DNA from: Aurantimonas aggregata
Lineage (GTDB): Bacteria > Pseudomonadota > Alphaproteobacteria > Rhizobiales > Rhizobiaceae
Direction of reading: 5' to 3'
DNA length: 64,000 nt
Assembly (NCBI RefSeq): GCF_010500835.1
Contig: NZ_JAAAMJ010000008.1
Coordinates: 62,001 to 126,000 of the forward strand
The notes under the pieces were generated by a model, which did no database searches, had not been told where the DNA came from, and was given only the letters and a program-made list of their open reading frames with translations. Positions 47,148-56,308 of this stretch are shown here, one piece after another. The position numbers and the translations under genes were made by a program. Position 1 is the first letter of the stretch; each line of letters opens with the position of its first letter.

Positions 47148-48716
47148 ATGTTCGATTCACTCCAGGACCGCCTCGGGTCCATCCTGAACGGCCTCACCGG
47201 CCGCGGCGCGCTGTCCGACAAGGATGTCGCCGCCGCGCTGCGCGAGGTCCGTCGGGCATTGCTCGAGGCCGACGTCGCGCTGGAAGTCGTCCGGGACTTC
47301 ACCGACCGGGTGCGTGCCAAGGCCGTCGGCGCCGAGATCCTGAAGTCGATCAAGCCCGGCCAGATGGTCGTCAAGATCGTCCATGACGAGCTGATCGCGA
47401 CGCTCGGCGAGACGCAGGTCCCGATCGATCTGAACGCGCCGTCGCCGGTCGTCGTCATGATGGTCGGCCTGCAGGGCTCGGGCAAGACGACGACGTCCGG
47501 TAAGATCGCCAAGCGGCTCACCGAGAAGCAGCGCAAGAAGGTCCTGATGGCCTCGCTGGATACGCGCCGGCCGGCCGCCCAGGAGCAGCTGAAGGTGCTC
47601 GGCGAGCAGACCGGCGTTGCGACGCTGCCGATCATCGCCGGCCAGGGCCCGGTCGAGATCGCCATCCGGGCCGAGCAGGCGGCCCGTCTCGGCGGCTACG
47701 ACGTCGTCATCCTCGATACCGCCGGCCGCACGCATATCGACGAGCCGCTGATGGCCGAGATGGCCGAGATCAAGGCGCGCGCCAAGCCGCACGAGATCCT
47801 GCTCGTCGCCGACAGCCTGACCGGCCAGGACGCGGTGAACCTCGCCCGCTCCTTCGACGAGCGCGTCGGCATCACCGGCATCGTCTTGACCCGCGTCGAT
47901 GGCGACGGGCGCGGCGGCGCGGCGCTGTCCATGCGCGCCGTCACCGGCAAGCCGATCAAGCTGATCGGTACCGGCGAGAAGATGGACGCGCTGGAGGATT
48001 TCCATCCGGCCCGCATCGCCGACCGGATTCTCGGCATGGGCGACATCGTCTCGCTGGTCGAGAAGGCTGCCGAGAACATCGACGCGGAACAGGCCGCGGC
48101 GATGGCCAAGCGGATGCAGTCCGGCAAGTTCGACCTCAACGATCTCGCCGACCAGATCCGCCAGATGCAGAAGATGGGCGGCATGGGCGGCATGATGGGC
48201 ATGATGCCCGGCATGGGGAAGATGAAGGACCAGATGTCGGCGGCCGGGCTCGACGACAAGATGCTGAAGCGCCAGCTCGCGGTGATCGGCTCGATGACGC
48301 CGAAGGAGCGGGCCAATCCCGATATCCTCAAGCACTCGCGCAAGAAGCGCATCGCCGCCGGTTCCGGCACCTCGTCCGCCGAGATCAACAAGCTCCTGAA
48401 GATGCACCGCCAGATGGCCGACGTCATGAAGTCTATGGGCAAGGGCAAGGGCGGCATGATGCAGAAGATGATGGGCGGCCTCGCCGGCAAGATGGGTCTT
48501 GGCGGCATGCCGGGCGGCATGGGCGGCGGGATGCCGGACCTGTCGAAGATGGACCCCAAGGAACTCGAGGCGATGGCCCGCGCGGCGCAGGGCGGTGGCG
48601 GGATGCCCGGAATGCCCCGCGGCATGCCGCCCGGCTTCGGTGGCATGGGCGGCGGCCTGCCGGGACTGCCTAGCGGCGCGCCGCGGCTTCCCGGCCTGCC
48701 GGGGAAGAAGAAATGA
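47148..48716 (+). CDS. ffh: Signal recognition particle protein Ffh
   Basis: GTPase of the SRP that binds signal peptides and 4.5S RNA. N domain (residues about 1-85), G domain with GLQGSGKTTTSGKIAKRL, ASLDTRRPAAQEQL, DTAGRTHID, and TRVDGDGRGGAALS, and the methionine-rich M domain (MQKMGGMGGMMGMMPGM; the RNA-binding helix SMTPKERANPDIL ... RKKRIAAGSGTS). The 522-residue length includes an unusually long glycine/methionine/proline-rich tail after residue about 445. The ATG at 47148 follows a GGAAGGAAG site. Followed, by ATGA overlap, by chorismate mutase. Confidence 0.98.
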   Translation: MFDSLQDRLGSILNGLTGRGALSDKDVAAALREVRRALLEADVALEVVRDFTDRVRAKAVGAEILKSIKPGQMVVKIVHDELIATLGETQVPIDLNAPSPVVVMMVGLQGSGKTTTSGKIAKRLTEKQRKKVLMASLDTRRPAAQEQLKVLGEQTGVATLPIIAGQGPVEIAIRAEQAARLGGYDVVILDTAGRTHIDEPLMAEMAEIKARAKPHEILLVADSLTGQDAVNLARSFDERVGITGIVLTRVDGDGRGGAALSMRAVTGKPIKLIGTGEKMDALEDFHPARIADRILGMGDIVSLVEKAAENIDAEQAAAMAKRMQSGKFDLNDLADQIRQMQKMGGMGGMMGMMPGMGKMKDQMSAAGLDDKMLKRQLAVIGSMTPKERANPDILKHSRKKRIAAGSGTSSAEINKLLKMHRQMADVMKSMGKGKGGMMQKMMGGLAGKMGLGGMPGGMGGGMPDLSKMDPKELEAMARAAQGGGGMPGMPRGMPPGFGGMGGGLPGLPSGAPRLPGLPGKKK

Positions 48717-49057
48717 CCGTCCTGCCGACATCCGGCTGGGACGAGGCCGACCCGAAGGCCCGGCTCGCCACGCTGCGCCGCTCGATCGATAATATCGACG
48801 CCGCGCTGATTCACATCCTGGCCGAGCGCTTCCGCTGCACGAAGGTGGTGGGCGCGCTGAAGGCCGAGAACGATTTGCCCCCGGCCGATCCGGCCCGGGA
48901 GCGAGAACAGATCGAACGGCTGCGCCGGCTCGCCCTCGAGGCCGAACTCGATCCGGAATTCGCGGAGAAATTCCTGAACTTCATCGTGAAGGAAGTCATC
49001 CGCCACCACGAAGCCATCGCCGCCGCGCGCGGCATGCCATCATCGACAGGAGAATGA
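48713..49057 (+). CDS. Chorismate mutase (AroQ type)
   Basis: Converts chorismate to prephenate for phenylalanine and tyrosine synthesis. The 114-residue protein has the all-helical AroQ pattern: [64 protein letters not shown], with the catalytic R/K residues of the family in RR, K and ER positions. Four-base overlap with ffh and one base before rpsP. This ffh-aroQ-rpsP order is common in Rhizobiales. Confidence 0.95.
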   Translation: MTVLPTSGWDEADPKARLATLRRSIDNIDAALIHILAERFRCTKVVGALKAENDLPPADPAREREQIERLRRLALEAELDPEFAEKFLNFIVKEVIRHHEAIAAARGMPSSTGE

Positions 49058-49058
49058 A

Positions 49059-49490
49059 ATGCCACTGAAAATGCGTCTTGCCCGGGCCGGCTCGAAGAAG
49101 CGCCCCTACTATCACATCGTCGTCGCCGACGCACGCAGCCCGCGCGACGGCCGCTTCGTCGAGCAGCTGGGTTCGTGGAACCCGCTGCTGCCGAAGGACG
49201 CGCAGCGCGTCACGCTCAAGGAAGACCGCATCAAGCATTGGCTCGGCGAAGGCGCGCAGCCGACCGACCGGGTGCTGCGCTTCCTCGACCAGGCGGGCAT
49301 CGCCAACCGTCCCGAGCGCAAGAACCTGACCAAGGGCCTGCCGGGCAAGAAGGCGCAGGAGCGCGAGGCCGAGCGCAAGCAGCGCGAGGAAGACGCCGCG
49401 ACCGCCGCTGCCGAGGCCGAAGCCGCCAAGAATGCGCCGGTCGAGGAAGAGGCGCCTGCCGCCGAGGAAGAGACCGCTTCCGCCGAGTAA
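49059..49490 (+). CDS. rpsP: 30S ribosomal protein S16
   Basis: Small ribosomal subunit protein. The canonical [45 protein letters not shown] opening is present. The 143 residues exceed the typical 80-90 because of an alpha-rich C-terminal extension (residues about 86-143) of lysine/glutamate/alanine-rich sequence, as in many alphaproteobacteria. It ends with an acidic [14 protein letters not shown] tail. Confidence 0.98.
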   Translation: MPLKMRLARAGSKKRPYYHIVVADARSPRDGRFVEQLGSWNPLLPKDAQRVTLKEDRIKHWLGEGAQPTDRVLRFLDQAGIANRPERKNLTKGLPGKKAQEREAERKQREEDAATAAAEAEAAKNAPVEEEAPAAEEETASAE

Positions 49491-49530
49491 GCGTCGGACC
49501 AGTTTCGGCTGCAAGTTGACGGATGTGAGT

Positions 49531-49554
49531 GGACGGCGCCCCAGGGCGCCGTTC
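49531..49554 (+). terminator. Hairpin between rpsP and the diguanylate cyclase gene
   Basis: A 10-pair stem with one G-T pair (arms 49531-49540 and 49545-49554, CCAG loop), 40 bases past the rpsP stop. No T tract; may be an attenuating structure. Confidence 0.6.
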
Positions 49555-49600
49555 CCGTAAGTGGGCCTGCGTCATGCGGGCCTGGCGTGAGGGTGCGAAC

Positions 49601-51103
49601 ATGCCGCCTGCCGAGACCCCTTCGGGGCATCTTCCCGGAACCGATGCCTTCGAGCTGGCTCCCGTGCCGCTCTGGCTGGAGGATTTCAGCGGCGTCAAGG
49701 CGCTGCTCGACGACTGGCGGGCAAGCGGCGTCACCGACCTTCGGGAGCATCTCGCCGCCGATCCCGAGCGGGTCCGGGAGGCCGCCCGCCGCATCCGCGT
49801 CATCGCCGTCAATCAGCGAACCCTCGAGCTCTTCGAGGCCAAGAGTTTCGCTGAACTGTCGGATAATCTCGACCAGGTGTTTTCCGGCGACATGCTGTCG
49901 ACCCATGTCGACGAGCTTGCGCAGCTCTGGGAGGGGCGCGACGCCTTCACCAGCCTGGCCGTCAACTACACGCTCTCCGGCCGCCGCCTCGACGTGCAGC
50001 TGAAGGCGCGCATCCTGCCGGGTCACGAGGCCGACTGGGGCCGTGTCCTGATTGCCACCGAGGACGTTACCGAGCGCGAGTCCGGCCGCCGGCGGGTCGC
50101 CGAAAGCGCGGCTTTCGCCCGCGGCCTGTTCGAGCATTCGCCGATCTCCCTCTGGGTCGAGGATTTCAGCGTCGTCAAGCGGCTGATCGACGAGGTGCGC
50201 GAGCGCGGCGTCGTCGATTTCCGCACCTTTCTCGACGTGCATCCGGATTTCGTGACCCGCTGCATGAGCGAGATCAGGGTCATCGACGTCAACCGGCACA
50301 CGCTCGAACTGTTCAAGGCGCCGGACAAGGCGACGCTGCTCGCCCGTCTTGCCGACGTGTTCCGCGACGCGATGGAGCAGCATTTCCGCGAACAGCTGGT
50401 GGATCTGTGGCAGGGCAAATTGTTCCAGCAGCGCGAGGTGGTGAACTACTCGCTGGAGAACGAGGAACTGCATGTCCACATGCAGTTCTCCGTGTTTCCG
50501 GGCTACGAGTCCGACTGGTCGCTGGTGCAGGTGGCGCTCGCCGACATCACCGCCCGCAAGAAGGCCGAGGCCTATCTCGAATATCTCGGCAAGCACGACA
50601 TCCTGACGCGGCTCTACAACCGCTCGTTCTTCGTCGACGAACTCAATCGTCTGGAGCGCAAGGGTCCGGAGCCGATCACGCTGGTCGTGGCCGACCTCAA
50701 CGGCCTGAAGGACGTCAACGACACGCTGGGCCATGCCGCGGGCGACGCGCTGCTGCGGCGGGCCGGCGAAGTGCTGAACGAGGCGGTGGCCAAGCCGAGC
50801 CACGCCGCCCGGATCGGCGGCGACGAGTTCGTGGTGATGATGCCGGCCAGCGGCGCCGAGGAAGGCGCCAGGATGATCGAGTCGATCCACGAGCTGGTGG
50901 AGGTGAACAACCAGTTCTACCCCGGCACGCCGCTGTCCTTCTCGCTCGGCATGGCGACCGCCGAGCCCGGCGAGCGGCTCGAGGACGCGGTCCGCCGCGC
51001 CGACCAGCAGATGTATGCTGCCAAGCGGGAGCATTATGCCAACGCCGACCGCAACCGGCGTCAGGACGGGTCGGGAGAGCTTCCCGCGGCGGCGTCGGGA
51101 TAA
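49601..51103 (+). CDS. Diguanylate cyclase with two tandem W-x-EDFS sensor modules
   Basis: Makes cyclic di-GMP from two GTP. Residues about 20-160 and 178-320 are two homologous modules; each carries (P)(V/I)(P/S)LW(L/V)EDFS-x-VK..L.(D).VR..GV.D.R..L (WLEDFS at 25-30, WVEDFS at 185-190), ends IRVI-x-VNxxTLELF, and resembles a PAS-like fold. The C-terminal GGDEF domain (residues 330-490) has the intact GGDEF at 406-410 and VADLNGLKDVNDTLGHAAGD; no RxxD product-inhibition site sits five residues before it. No membrane segment, so cytoplasmic. ATG at 49601 follows GAGGG. The ligand is unknown. Confidence 0.93.
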   Translation: MPPAETPSGHLPGTDAFELAPVPLWLEDFSGVKALLDDWRASGVTDLREHLAADPERVREAARRIRVIAVNQRTLELFEAKSFAELSDNLDQVFSGDMLSTHVDELAQLWEGRDAFTSLAVNYTLSGRRLDVQLKARILPGHEADWGRVLIATEDVTERESGRRRVAESAAFARGLFEHSPISLWVEDFSVVKRLIDEVRERGVVDFRTFLDVHPDFVTRCMSEIRVIDVNRHTLELFKAPDKATLLARLADVFRDAMEQHFREQLVDLWQGKLFQQREVVNYSLENEELHVHMQFSVFPGYESDWSLVQVALADITARKKAEAYLEYLGKHDILTRLYNRSFFVDELNRLERKGPEPITLVVADLNGLKDVNDTLGHAAGDALLRRAGEVLNEAVAKPSHAARIGGDEFVVMMPASGAEEGARMIESIHELVEVNNQFYPGTPLSFSLGMATAEPGERLEDAVRRADQQMYAAKREHYANADRNRRQDGSGELPAAASG

Positions 51104-51179
51104 GCCCGCCATGCCGGACTTGCCGAAACCGCGCGATCCCGGCATGGATCGGCGCCTGCCACCAGGATAGCCGAGCCCG

Positions 51180-51761
51180 ATGCCGAACCAACCGTCCGCC
51201 CCCGTCAATCCCGTGCTGCTTGCCGTCGTCGGCGGGGCACACGGCATCAAGGGCGAATGCCGCGTCCGCTCGCTCACCGAGGATCCGACGGCGCTCGGGG
51301 CCTACGGGCCGCTCTTCGACGCTTCGGGCAACCGCTACACCGTCGAGTCGGCGCGGCCGCAGAAGAACGTCGTCGTGGTGCGCTTCGCGGAGGTCCAGGA
51401 TCGCAACCACGCCGAGCGCATCAACGGCCGCGAGCTCTTCGTCGACCGCTCGGTGCTGCCCGAGCCCGAGGACGACGACGAGTTCTATCTCGGCGACCTG
51501 GTGGGTCTCGCGGTGCAGACGATCGCCGGCGAGCCGGTGGGCAAGGTCGTCGCCTTCCATGACTTCGGGGCCGGCGACATCGTCGAGATCCAGCCGCCGG
51601 GCGGGCCGACGGTGATGATCCCGTTCTCGGCCGCCGCGGTGCCGGAGCTCGACGTCGAGGCCGGCGTGATGATCGTCGATCCTGTGGCTGCCGGGCTGGT
51701 GGAGACCGAAGACGACGACGCGCCGGGTCCGGAAGAAGCCGAGCCCTCCGGCGGCAGCTGA
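51180..51761 (+). CDS. rimM: Ribosome maturation factor RimM
   Basis: 16S rRNA-processing factor that binds S19. The N-terminal RimM domain starts VLLAVVGGAHGIKGECRVRSLTEDP, and the PRC-barrel domain is EFYLGDLVGLAVQTIAGEPVGKVVAFHDFGAGDIVEIQPPGG, then VMIPFSAAAVPELDVEAGVMIVDP. 193 residues with an acidic tail. 76 bases downstream of the diguanylate cyclase; upstream AGGAT site. Confidence 0.97.
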   Translation: MPNQPSAPVNPVLLAVVGGAHGIKGECRVRSLTEDPTALGAYGPLFDASGNRYTVESARPQKNVVVVRFAEVQDRNHAERINGRELFVDRSVLPEPEDDDEFYLGDLVGLAVQTIAGEPVGKVVAFHDFGAGDIVEIQPPGGPTVMIPFSAAAVPELDVEAGVMIVDPVAAGLVETEDDDAPGPEEAEPSGGS

Positions 51762-51852
51762 GCCGAATCCCCCGGCGGGTTTGCCTTCGCGACCGCGCCG
51801 ACCTATCCCGTGACGGGAAGCGGGCCAGCCCGCGCAATCATCGGGAGCCATC

Positions 51853-52155
51853 ATGATCATCGTCGCCGGAACCCTTCGCCTGTCGCAGCAGGACCTCGAA
51901 TCGGTGCGCGCCGACGCGGTCGCGGTCGTCTCGGCGACGCGCGCGGAACAGGGCTGCCTCGTCTACGCCTTCGCCGAGGATCTGCTCGAGCCGGGCCTGG
52001 TGCGGATCTACGAGGAGTGGGAAAGCCGCGAGGATCTCGCGCGCCACGGCAAGGCCGAGCACATCGCCGCCTGGCACGCCGCGCTGAAGCGCGTGACGGT
52101 GCTTGCTCGCGATCTGAAGATCATCGAGGTGGCCAGCAGCGAGCCGCTGGCCTGA
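51853..52155 (+). CDS. Antibiotic biosynthesis monooxygenase (ABM) family protein
   Basis: A 100-residue ferredoxin-like ABM protein, similar to YgiN-type quinol monooxygenases. Typical pattern [17 protein letters not shown] ... [51 protein letters not shown], including the E-W-E-S-R and H-x-x-A-x-H region. The ATG at 51853 follows a GGGAG site. It sits between rimM and trmD with only 7 bases to trmD, so it is presumably in the same transcript. Substrate unknown. Confidence 0.92.
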   Translation: MIIVAGTLRLSQQDLESVRADAVAVVSATRAEQGCLVYAFAEDLLEPGLVRIYEEWESREDLARHGKAEHIAAWHAALKRVTVLARDLKIIEVASSEPLA

Positions 52156-52162
52156 GACGACC

Positions 52163-52846
52163 ATGAGCTTTCGCGCGAGCATCCTGACGCTCTATCCGGA
52201 GATGTTTCCGGGCCCGCTCGGCGTCTCGCTGGCCGGCCGCGCGCTGGAGCGCGGCGACGTCGCATTGGAGACCGTCCAGATCCGCGATTTCGGCGTCGGC
52301 CGCCATCGCATGGTCGACGACACGCCGTCCGGCGGCGGTGCCGGCATGGTGATGCGGGCCGACGTGCTGGCCGCGGCGATCGACCATGCGGCGCCGGCGG
52401 GCGATACAAGGCCGCGCCTTCTGATGAGCCCGCGCGGCCGGCCGCTCGACCAGCGCCGCGTCCGTGAACTTGCCGTCGGCGAGGGCGCGGTGATCGTCTG
52501 CGGCCGCTTCGAGGGCGTGGACGAGCGGGTCATCGCGGGCCGCGGGCTCGAGGAAGTGTCGATTGGCGACTACATCCTCTCGGGCGGCGAGATCGCCGCC
52601 CTGGTGCTGCTCGACGCTGTTGTGCGGCTCCTGCCGGGCGTCATGGGCAACGCCCTGTCCGGCGAGGCCGAGAGCTTCGAGGCGGGCCTCCTGGAGCACC
52701 CGCATTATACCCGCCCCGCCGAATGGGAAGGCCAGACGATCCCGGCGGTGCTGACCTCCGGCGACCACGGCGCGGTGGAACGCTGGCGACGGGCCGAGGC
52801 GGAGCGGATCACCGCGGCGCGCCGGCCGGACCTGCTGAAGCGCTGA
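52163..52846 (+). CDS. trmD: tRNA (guanosine(37)-N1)-methyltransferase
   Basis: SPOUT methyltransferase forming m1G37 in tRNAs. Family blocks: [58 protein letters not shown] and the trefoil-knot [29 protein letters not shown]-like segment. 227 residues. The gene runs directly after the ABM gene; two reverse-strand genes separate it from rplS. Confidence 0.97.
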   Translation: MSFRASILTLYPEMFPGPLGVSLAGRALERGDVALETVQIRDFGVGRHRMVDDTPSGGGAGMVMRADVLAAAIDHAAPAGDTRPRLLMSPRGRPLDQRRVRELAVGEGAVIVCGRFEGVDERVIAGRGLEEVSIGDYILSGGEIAALVLLDAVVRLLPGVMGNALSGEAESFEAGLLEHPHYTRPAEWEGQTIPAVLTSGDHGAVERWRRAEAERITAARRPDLLKR

Positions 52847-52871
52847 CGACAAGGCGGGACGCCGCCTCGGC

Positions 52872-54143
52872 TTAACGCTTGTCGAGCACGTCGTGCCACT
52901 CGGCATGGCGGTCGAACTGCGCCTTGGCGAATGGGCAGAGCGGCAGGATCAGGCGCCCGGCGGCCCGCGCGTCCTCCACCGCCCGCCGCACCAGATGTTC
53001 GCCGACCTTGCGGCCGCGCCAGGCGTCCGGAACGCTGGTGTGGTCGATGATCAGCAGGCGCGCGCCGGCGCGGCTGTAGCTCATCTCCGCCTCCAGCCCG
53101 TCGCCCCGCAGCAGATAGCGGCCCTTGGCCGGACCTTCCTCGCGCTGGATGCCGGCCGGGTCGATCGGCGTCGGCTCCGGCGCGTCCTCGGCAGCCGGGG
53201 CGGGGCTAGCCGCGATTTCGCGCGGCTGGCCGGCAATGCCCGGCGCGCATTCCAGCGCATCGCGGTCCCAGCGGCCAAGGCTGGCCGCCGCGAGATAGGT
53301 TGATTCCAGGAAGGCCAGCAGCGTCGCGTCCGGGTCGTCGGCACCCTGCACGGCGTCGTAGGGCAGGATGAACTCGCCGAGCCCGCTCGCCCAGAACGCC
53401 GCTTCCGGCTCGACCGTGGCAGCCGCGTAGCCGCCGGGTGTCGGATAGGCATAGGCGTAGAAGGCGGGATAATCGATGCCGCCACCGCCCGGCCAGAAGC
53501 CGGCCGAGGCGACCTCGTGGTCATAGGCCTCGCGGGTGACGCTGTCGGGCAGGGCGGGGATGCCGCCGGGATGCAGCGGGGCCCTCTGGCCCGAGAAGCG
53601 GGTCACCGCCAGGTCGAAGCTGCCCCAGAAGAGATGCGAGGGGCTCTGCTTGCCGAGAAACGACGTGCGGAAAGCCTTGAACACCCGGTCGGCGGCGGCG
53701 GTCGCCCGGAAGAAGCGGGTGACGGCGTCGGCGTCATAGGGTCGGTCGCGGTGGTCGTCGACGAAGGCGAGCGGATCGGCGACCTCGTTGGGTCGGCCGT
53801 GGAAACGCGGCGTGCCGCCGAGCTCGTCGATCAGCGCGACGAATCGGGCGTGGAACCCGGCGACCGTCATCGGCTCCAGCGCGAAGCTGACGATGCCACC
53901 GTCGCTGCTCGTGGCGATGACGCGGTGGTCGATGAGGTCGAAGACGATCTCGATGCCCGGCCCGTCCGGAACCGGCGACGTCGTCAGGCCGCGGGCCGTG
54001 ACGTAGAAGGTGGCGGTCCAGGAATGGTTGAGCCACGGCGTGTGGGCCAGCCGGTACTTGCCGACGATCTGCAGATAGAGCTGCAGCGCCTGGCAGGTCT
54101 CCCGCCAGGCGAGATAGGGAATGTCAGGCCAGTGCCGCGCCAT
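52872..54143 (-). CDS. DUF5996 domain fused to a C-terminal GNAT-like acetyltransferase domain
   Basis: A 423-residue protein. Residues about 1-300 form DUF5996: WPDIPYLAWRETCQALQLYLQIVGKYRLAHTPWLNHSWTATFYVTARGLTTSPVPD, and YDHEVASAGFWPGGGGIDYPAFYAYAYPTPGGY are family hallmarks. A proline-rich linker (about 310-335) leads to residues 335-423, a YjdJ-like GNAT fold (AEMSYSRAGARLLIIDHTSVPDAWRGRKVGEHLVRRAVEDARAAGRLILPLCPFAKAQFDRHAEWHDVL). DUF5996 function is unknown; the fusion partner suggests it acts on or near a small acetylated molecule. It lies on the opposite strand within the ribosomal-protein region. Confidence 0.88.
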   Translation of the reverse strand: MARHWPDIPYLAWRETCQALQLYLQIVGKYRLAHTPWLNHSWTATFYVTARGLTTSPVPDGPGIEIVFDLIDHRVIATSSDGGIVSFALEPMTVAGFHARFVALIDELGGTPRFHGRPNEVADPLAFVDDHRDRPYDADAVTRFFRATAAADRVFKAFRTSFLGKQSPSHLFWGSFDLAVTRFSGQRAPLHPGGIPALPDSVTREAYDHEVASAGFWPGGGGIDYPAFYAYAYPTPGGYAAATVEPEAAFWASGLGEFILPYDAVQGADDPDATLLAFLESTYLAAASLGRWDRDALECAPGIAGQPREIAASPAPAAEDAPEPTPIDPAGIQREEGPAKGRYLLRGDGLEAEMSYSRAGARLLIIDHTSVPDAWRGRKVGEHLVRRAVEDARAAGRLILPLCPFAKAQFDRHAEWHDVLDKR

Positions 54144-54223
54144 GGGTCATCTCCGGTCTCCATCCGGGAAGCCTAGCACCAGCCGCCGCGCGCCGCAGCC
54201 AGGACGCGGCACTGTCCACGGTT

Positions 54224-54976
54224 TCAGCCGGTGACGAAGTAATAGCCGGCGAGGAAAAGGCCGACGGCGACGACGAAGCAGCGCACCGCGATCTGCGGCA
54301 CGCGCCGGGCGATCCAGACACCGGCATAGCCGCCCAGCGCGACGCCGGGAATCATCGCCAGCGCGCCGACCCAGTAGACGACCCCGCCTGAGACGAAGAC
54401 GACGATGGCGACGATCGCGATGACGTTGGCCAGGACGTTCTTCAGCGCGTTGAGCCGATGGTAGTCGCCGCTTTCGGTGAGACCGAGCGTCGCCAGCATC
54501 ATGATGCCCATGCCGGCGCCGAAGAAGCCGCCATAGATCGCGGTGAGGAACTGCACGATCGGGCCGGCGATGCGGCTGCGGGGCGCCGTCTCGTCGCGGT
54601 CGCGCGACGGCGCGATCCAGGGACCCGCCGCGAAAAGGGCGGTGGCGGCGAGCAGCAGCCAGGGGACCAGCGCCGCGAACTCCTCGTTGTCGAGATAGAG
54701 CAGGAACAGCGCGCCGCCGAGCGAACCGACGATGGACACCGCCGCCAGCACCAGCGCGCCGCGCCAGAACTTCTTGATATCCTTCAGATAGGCGAGCGAC
54801 GACGTGAAATAGCCTGGAAGCTGCGCGATGGAGGCGGTGGCGTTGGCCACGATCGGCGGAACCCCGATCAGGCTGAGCGTGCCGAAGGTGATGAAGGTGC
54901 CGCCGCCGGCCACGGCGTTGATCGCTCCCGACAGGAAGCCGGCCACGAAAAGAAGGGCGATCATCAGAAGCGACAT
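54224..54976 (-). CDS. Sulfite exporter TauE/SafE (TSUP) family transporter
   Basis: Inner-membrane protein with about eight hydrophobic segments and the two-repeat pattern of TSUP proteins. Starts FVAGFLSGAINAVAGGGTFITFGTLSLIGVPPIVANATASIAQLPGYF, the TSUP N-terminal repeat (GAINAVAGGGTF motif), repeated as YGGFFGAGMGIMMLATLGLTESGDYHRLNALKNVLA. 250 residues from the ATG at 54976; the upstream open frame is not coding-like. Substrate (sulfite, sulfoacetate or another anion) unassigned. Confidence 0.93.
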   Translation of the reverse strand: MSLLMIALLFVAGFLSGAINAVAGGGTFITFGTLSLIGVPPIVANATASIAQLPGYFTSSLAYLKDIKKFWRGALVLAAVSIVGSLGGALFLLYLDNEEFAALVPWLLLAATALFAAGPWIAPSRDRDETAPRSRIAGPIVQFLTAIYGGFFGAGMGIMMLATLGLTESGDYHRLNALKNVLANVIAIVAIVVFVSGGVVYWVGALAMIPGVALGGYAGVWIARRVPQIAVRCFVVAVGLFLAGYYFVTG

Positions 54977-55255
54977 GGCAGGCTTTCGGGAGATATGCGA
55001 AGACCGGCGCGAGCAGGCAGATTCCGCGGCGGTTGAGGCGGGAAGCACTGCGCCATCGCATGATCGGCAGCAAAAGTGCAAGCGCCCGGGCCGCCAAGCA
55101 GGACATTGCCAACGGTTTTTGCGCGCTCTTCCTAGTGACAATCGGCCCGAAGCCGTGTAAGGGCCAGTCCGATTTCCTCAGAATAACTTGACCGTCACGG
55201 CGGCCATGTCGGGGTTAAGACGCCTTTCCGGCATGAAACGAATTGAGGCTATGCC

Positions 55256-55723
55256 ATGAACATTATTTCCGAACTCGATGCGGCCGAAGCTGCTCGCATC
55301 AATGCCATCCGCCAGATCCCCGAATTCTCGGCTGGCGACACGCTGCGGGTGAACGTCCGCGTGACCGAGGGCACGCGCACGCGCGTCCAGGCCTATGAGG
55401 GCGTCTGCATCGCCCGCGCCGGTGCCGGCTTCCAGGAAAGCTTCACCGTCCGCAAGATTTCCTACGGCGAGGGCGTCGAGCGCGTCTTCCCGGTGTATTC
55501 GCCGATGCTCGATTCGGTCGAAGTCGTGCGGCGCGGCAAGGTGCGGCGCGCCAAGCTCTATTACCTGCGCGATCGCCGCGGCAAGTCGGCCCGTATCGTC
55601 GAGGCGACCAATGCCCGCGCGCGCAAGCTGAACGACGACGCCCGCCAGATCGCCACCGAGGCGCGCGACAAGGCGAAGGCGGACAAGGAAGCCGCGAAGA
55701 CGGCGCCTGCCGCCGCCGAATAA
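55256..55723 (+). CDS. rplS: 50S ribosomal protein L19
   Basis: Large-subunit ribosomal protein at the interface with the 30S subunit. Typical opening and core: [94 protein letters not shown]. The 155 residues include a 40-residue lysine/alanine-rich tail ([16 protein letters not shown]-like) absent from short L19s. The ATG at 55256 has GAGG seven bases upstream. Strong terminator behind. Confidence 0.98.
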   Translation: MNIISELDAAEAARINAIRQIPEFSAGDTLRVNVRVTEGTRTRVQAYEGVCIARAGAGFQESFTVRKISYGEGVERVFPVYSPMLDSVEVVRRGKVRRAKLYYLRDRRGKSARIVEATNARARKLNDDARQIATEARDKAKADKEAAKTAPAAAE

Positions 55724-55748
55724 GTCTCGAACTGTTCGAGATGACGCG

Positions 55749-55773
55749 AAAGCGGCCCTTGTGGCCGCTTTTT
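55749..55773 (+). terminator. Intrinsic terminator after rplS
   Basis: Nine-bp GC-rich stem (AAAGCGGCC/GGCCGCTTT, arms 55749-55757 and 55763-55771) followed by a T run, 26 bases past the stop. Confidence 0.88.
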
Positions 55774-55845
55774 GCGTTCGGGGAAGAGGAATTCAGTTGG
55801 GGGTCAGGCGGGGGGTGGACCGTGTCGCTCCTGACGCGCCGCCAA

Positions 55846-56088
55846 TCAACCGCCGCGATCGCCTTGCGCTGCCGTGGCGCGGACTGCCGAGGACCAGCCC
55901 CAGCCGATGCCGGCCCAGAGCCGCTCATGCGCCAGGTAGGTGAAGAAGCCGAGCAGGCAGGAGGCGAGCGCGAGGCCGCCGCCGGTGGTGAGCGAGCCGG
56001 TGAAGAGGAAGCCGAGCAGCGACATGGTCACGAGGCCGAGCGCTTGCCAGGATGCGGCCTTGGCGAGGCTCCGGCTGCGTGTCTCCAT
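55846..56088 (-). CDS. DUF2061 family membrane protein
   Basis: An 80-residue two-helix membrane protein with the DUF2061 core RSLAKAASWQALGLVTMSLLGFLFTG and CLLGFFTYLAHERLWAGIGWG. Family of unknown function common in alphaproteobacteria, sometimes fused to sulfate-activation proteins. The ATG at 56088 is chosen over one six codons upstream. The first residues (METRSRSLAKAASW) match the usual start. Confidence 0.88.
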   Translation of the reverse strand: METRSRSLAKAASWQALGLVTMSLLGFLFTGSLTTGGGLALASCLLGFFTYLAHERLWAGIGWGWSSAVRATAAQGDRGG

Positions 56089-56308
56089 TGTGCTGACTCC
56101 TGGCAAGCCGAAACCGCCCGCGCGGCACGCGGCCGGCGGCGAAATCGATGGTGATGTTCGAAGTGCGGGACGAAGGCCGCGTAGGGCTCGTCGCTCGCGA
56201 GTGACACTGATCTTTTAGGCCAGGACCGCGTCATGCGGAATCCCGCGAATATTCATGCCGAGAGTCACGTTTGCAGATATTATTCTGGAATCGTGATAAT
56301 CATCATCA

